A stretch of 64,000 nucleotides of DNA, taken from NCBI GenBank assembly GCA_022226955.1, contig CP092079.1, forward strand, positions 2,693,043 through 2,757,042, in the 5' to 3' direction. The translations under genes and the position numbers were made by a program. Shown here one piece after another: positions 63,423 through 64,000 of the stretch (position 1 is its first letter; each line of letters starts with the position of its first letter). Source of the DNA: Nitrospira sp. (GTDB lineage Bacteria > Nitrospirota > Nitrospiria > Nitrospirales > Nitrospiraceae). Below the pieces are notes generated by a model. The model was not told where the DNA came from. It saw nothing but the letters and a program-made list of their open reading frames with translations, and searched no databases.

Positions 63423-64000
63423 AGCGATTCTTTCGGTTACTGCGGTATGTCCGGCCCTATCGAGGCCGGTTCGTCGCGGCCATTGTCTGCTCCGGCATGG
63501 TGGCGGCGCTGTCCGGCGTCTATGCCTGGCTGGTGAAGCCGGTGCTGGATGGGATTTTCATCGAGAAGAACGAATCGTTGCTCTGGGTCCTTCCGCTCGC
63601 GCTCTTGGCGGTGTCGATCGTCAAGGCCTTCTTCAGCTACGGGCAAACCTATCTTATGAACTATGTCGGCAACCGGGTGATTGCCGATATTCGCCAGGCG
63701 TTGTTCCTTCATCTGATGCGGCTGCCGGTCGGCTATCACGATGCCAATACGTCCGGACGGCTGGTGTCCCGTGTCGTGAACGATGTGGGATTGATGGCGA
63801 ACGCCGTCTCCAATGTCCTCAAGGACATGTTTCAGCATGCCCTGACGTTTATCGTGATGCTCGGCGTCATCGTGTATCAGAACTGGCAGCTGGCGGGGCT
63901 GTCGATCATCGTCATCCCGCTTGCCGTGGTGACGATGTCCCGCATGGGTCGGCGCCTTCGCGCACTGGCCACCAGCGGGCAAGAGCGGATGGGAGACATG
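63410..64000 (+). CDS. msbA: Lipid A export ATP-binding/permease MsbA, N-terminal part
   Basis: An ATG at 63410 inside the end of lpxB opens a frame that continues to the window end (197 codons seen, no stop). It encodes an ABC exporter transmembrane domain: FVAAIVCSGMVAALSGVYAW, PLALLAVSIVKAFFSYGQTYL, GNRVIADIRQALFLHLMRLP, the conserved TSGRLVSRVVNDVGLM and a further helix TFIVMLGVIVYQNWQLAGLS. MsbA flips core-lipid A to the outer leaflet. The ATP-binding domain lies outside the window. Confidence 0.9.
   Translation, partial: MSSVERFFRLLRYVRPYRGRFVAAIVCSGMVAALSGVYAWLVKPVLDGIFIEKNESLLWVLPLALLAVSIVKAFFSYGQTYLMNYVGNRVIADIRQALFLHLMRLPVGYHDANTSGRLVSRVVNDVGLMANAVSNVLKDMFQHALTFIVMLGVIVYQNWQLAGLSIIVIPLAVVTMSRMGRRLRALATSGQERMGDM

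Noticed and set aside
63437-63982. 181-codon frame antisense to msbA
   Set aside because: The + strand frame gives clear ABC-exporter helices; the antisense is His/Arg-rich shadow.

Overview
The window looks like a chromosomal segment of a Nitrospira-type nitrite-oxidising bacterium (phylum Nitrospirota). The evidence is a moderately GC-rich sequence, a Gram-negative envelope (bamA, skp, lpxA, lpxI, lpxB, msbA, tolC), a Pup-type proteasome operon (unusual outside Actinobacteria but known in Nitrospirota), a His-rich SmbP-like metal-binding protein of a kind first known from nitrifiers, and a multihaem cytochrome c. The assignment is inference from gene content; no rRNA, tRNA, CRISPR array, IS element or prophage was seen.

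Layout. 1-9.4 kb: mixed metabolic genes (end of a WrbA-like flavoprotein, Fur-box-controlled bfd, an M3 peptidase, two unknown genes one of which resembles a PD-(D/E)XK nuclease, TPR protein, histone-deacetylase-like hydrolase, pentahaem cytochrome, double rhodanese, SmbP, nitrilase-like amidase, AlgH/UPF0301). 9.5-15.8 kb: an accessory patch in which two toxin-antitoxin modules (DUF433/DUF5615 and VapBC) each sit just behind a host gene (a CsgG/PDZ-like protein and uvrA) and are each followed by a diverged, truncated second copy of that host gene's 3' end. 15.8-28.7 kb: YbjQ, arylamine N-acetyltransferase, small membrane proteins, TolC, an M28 peptidase, a YyaL/DUF255 protein, an RRM RNA-binding protein with a strong terminator, and uvrB.

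28.8-37.7 kb: a housekeeping run on the + strand, ffh-rpsP-rimM-trmD-rplS-rnhB-yraN-ftsE-ftsX-envC-ctpA, joining protein targeting, ribosome maturation and cell-division peptidoglycan hydrolysis. 38.2-39.9 kb: thiS-thiG-thiE for thiamine. 39.9-47.3 kb: the proteasome operon mpa/arc-dop-prcB-prcA-pafA plus an M23 peptidase, with a good promoter but no pup or UBact gene in the cluster. 47.4-55.3 kb: mostly - strand, an HD-domain phosphohydrolase, DUF2062, thiL, lon, galU. 55.4-64 kb: outer-membrane and lipid A biogenesis, bamA-skp-skp-fabZ-lpxA-lpxI-gfo/idh-lpxB-msbA (msbA runs off the window end), lacking lpxD in the usual place.

The most interesting observations are the repeated architecture of TA modules bracketed by duplicated gene 3' ends, the proteasome operon without a visible tag gene, and a ThiS whose diglycine is not at the C-terminus but is followed by a 12-residue tail beginning with Cys.
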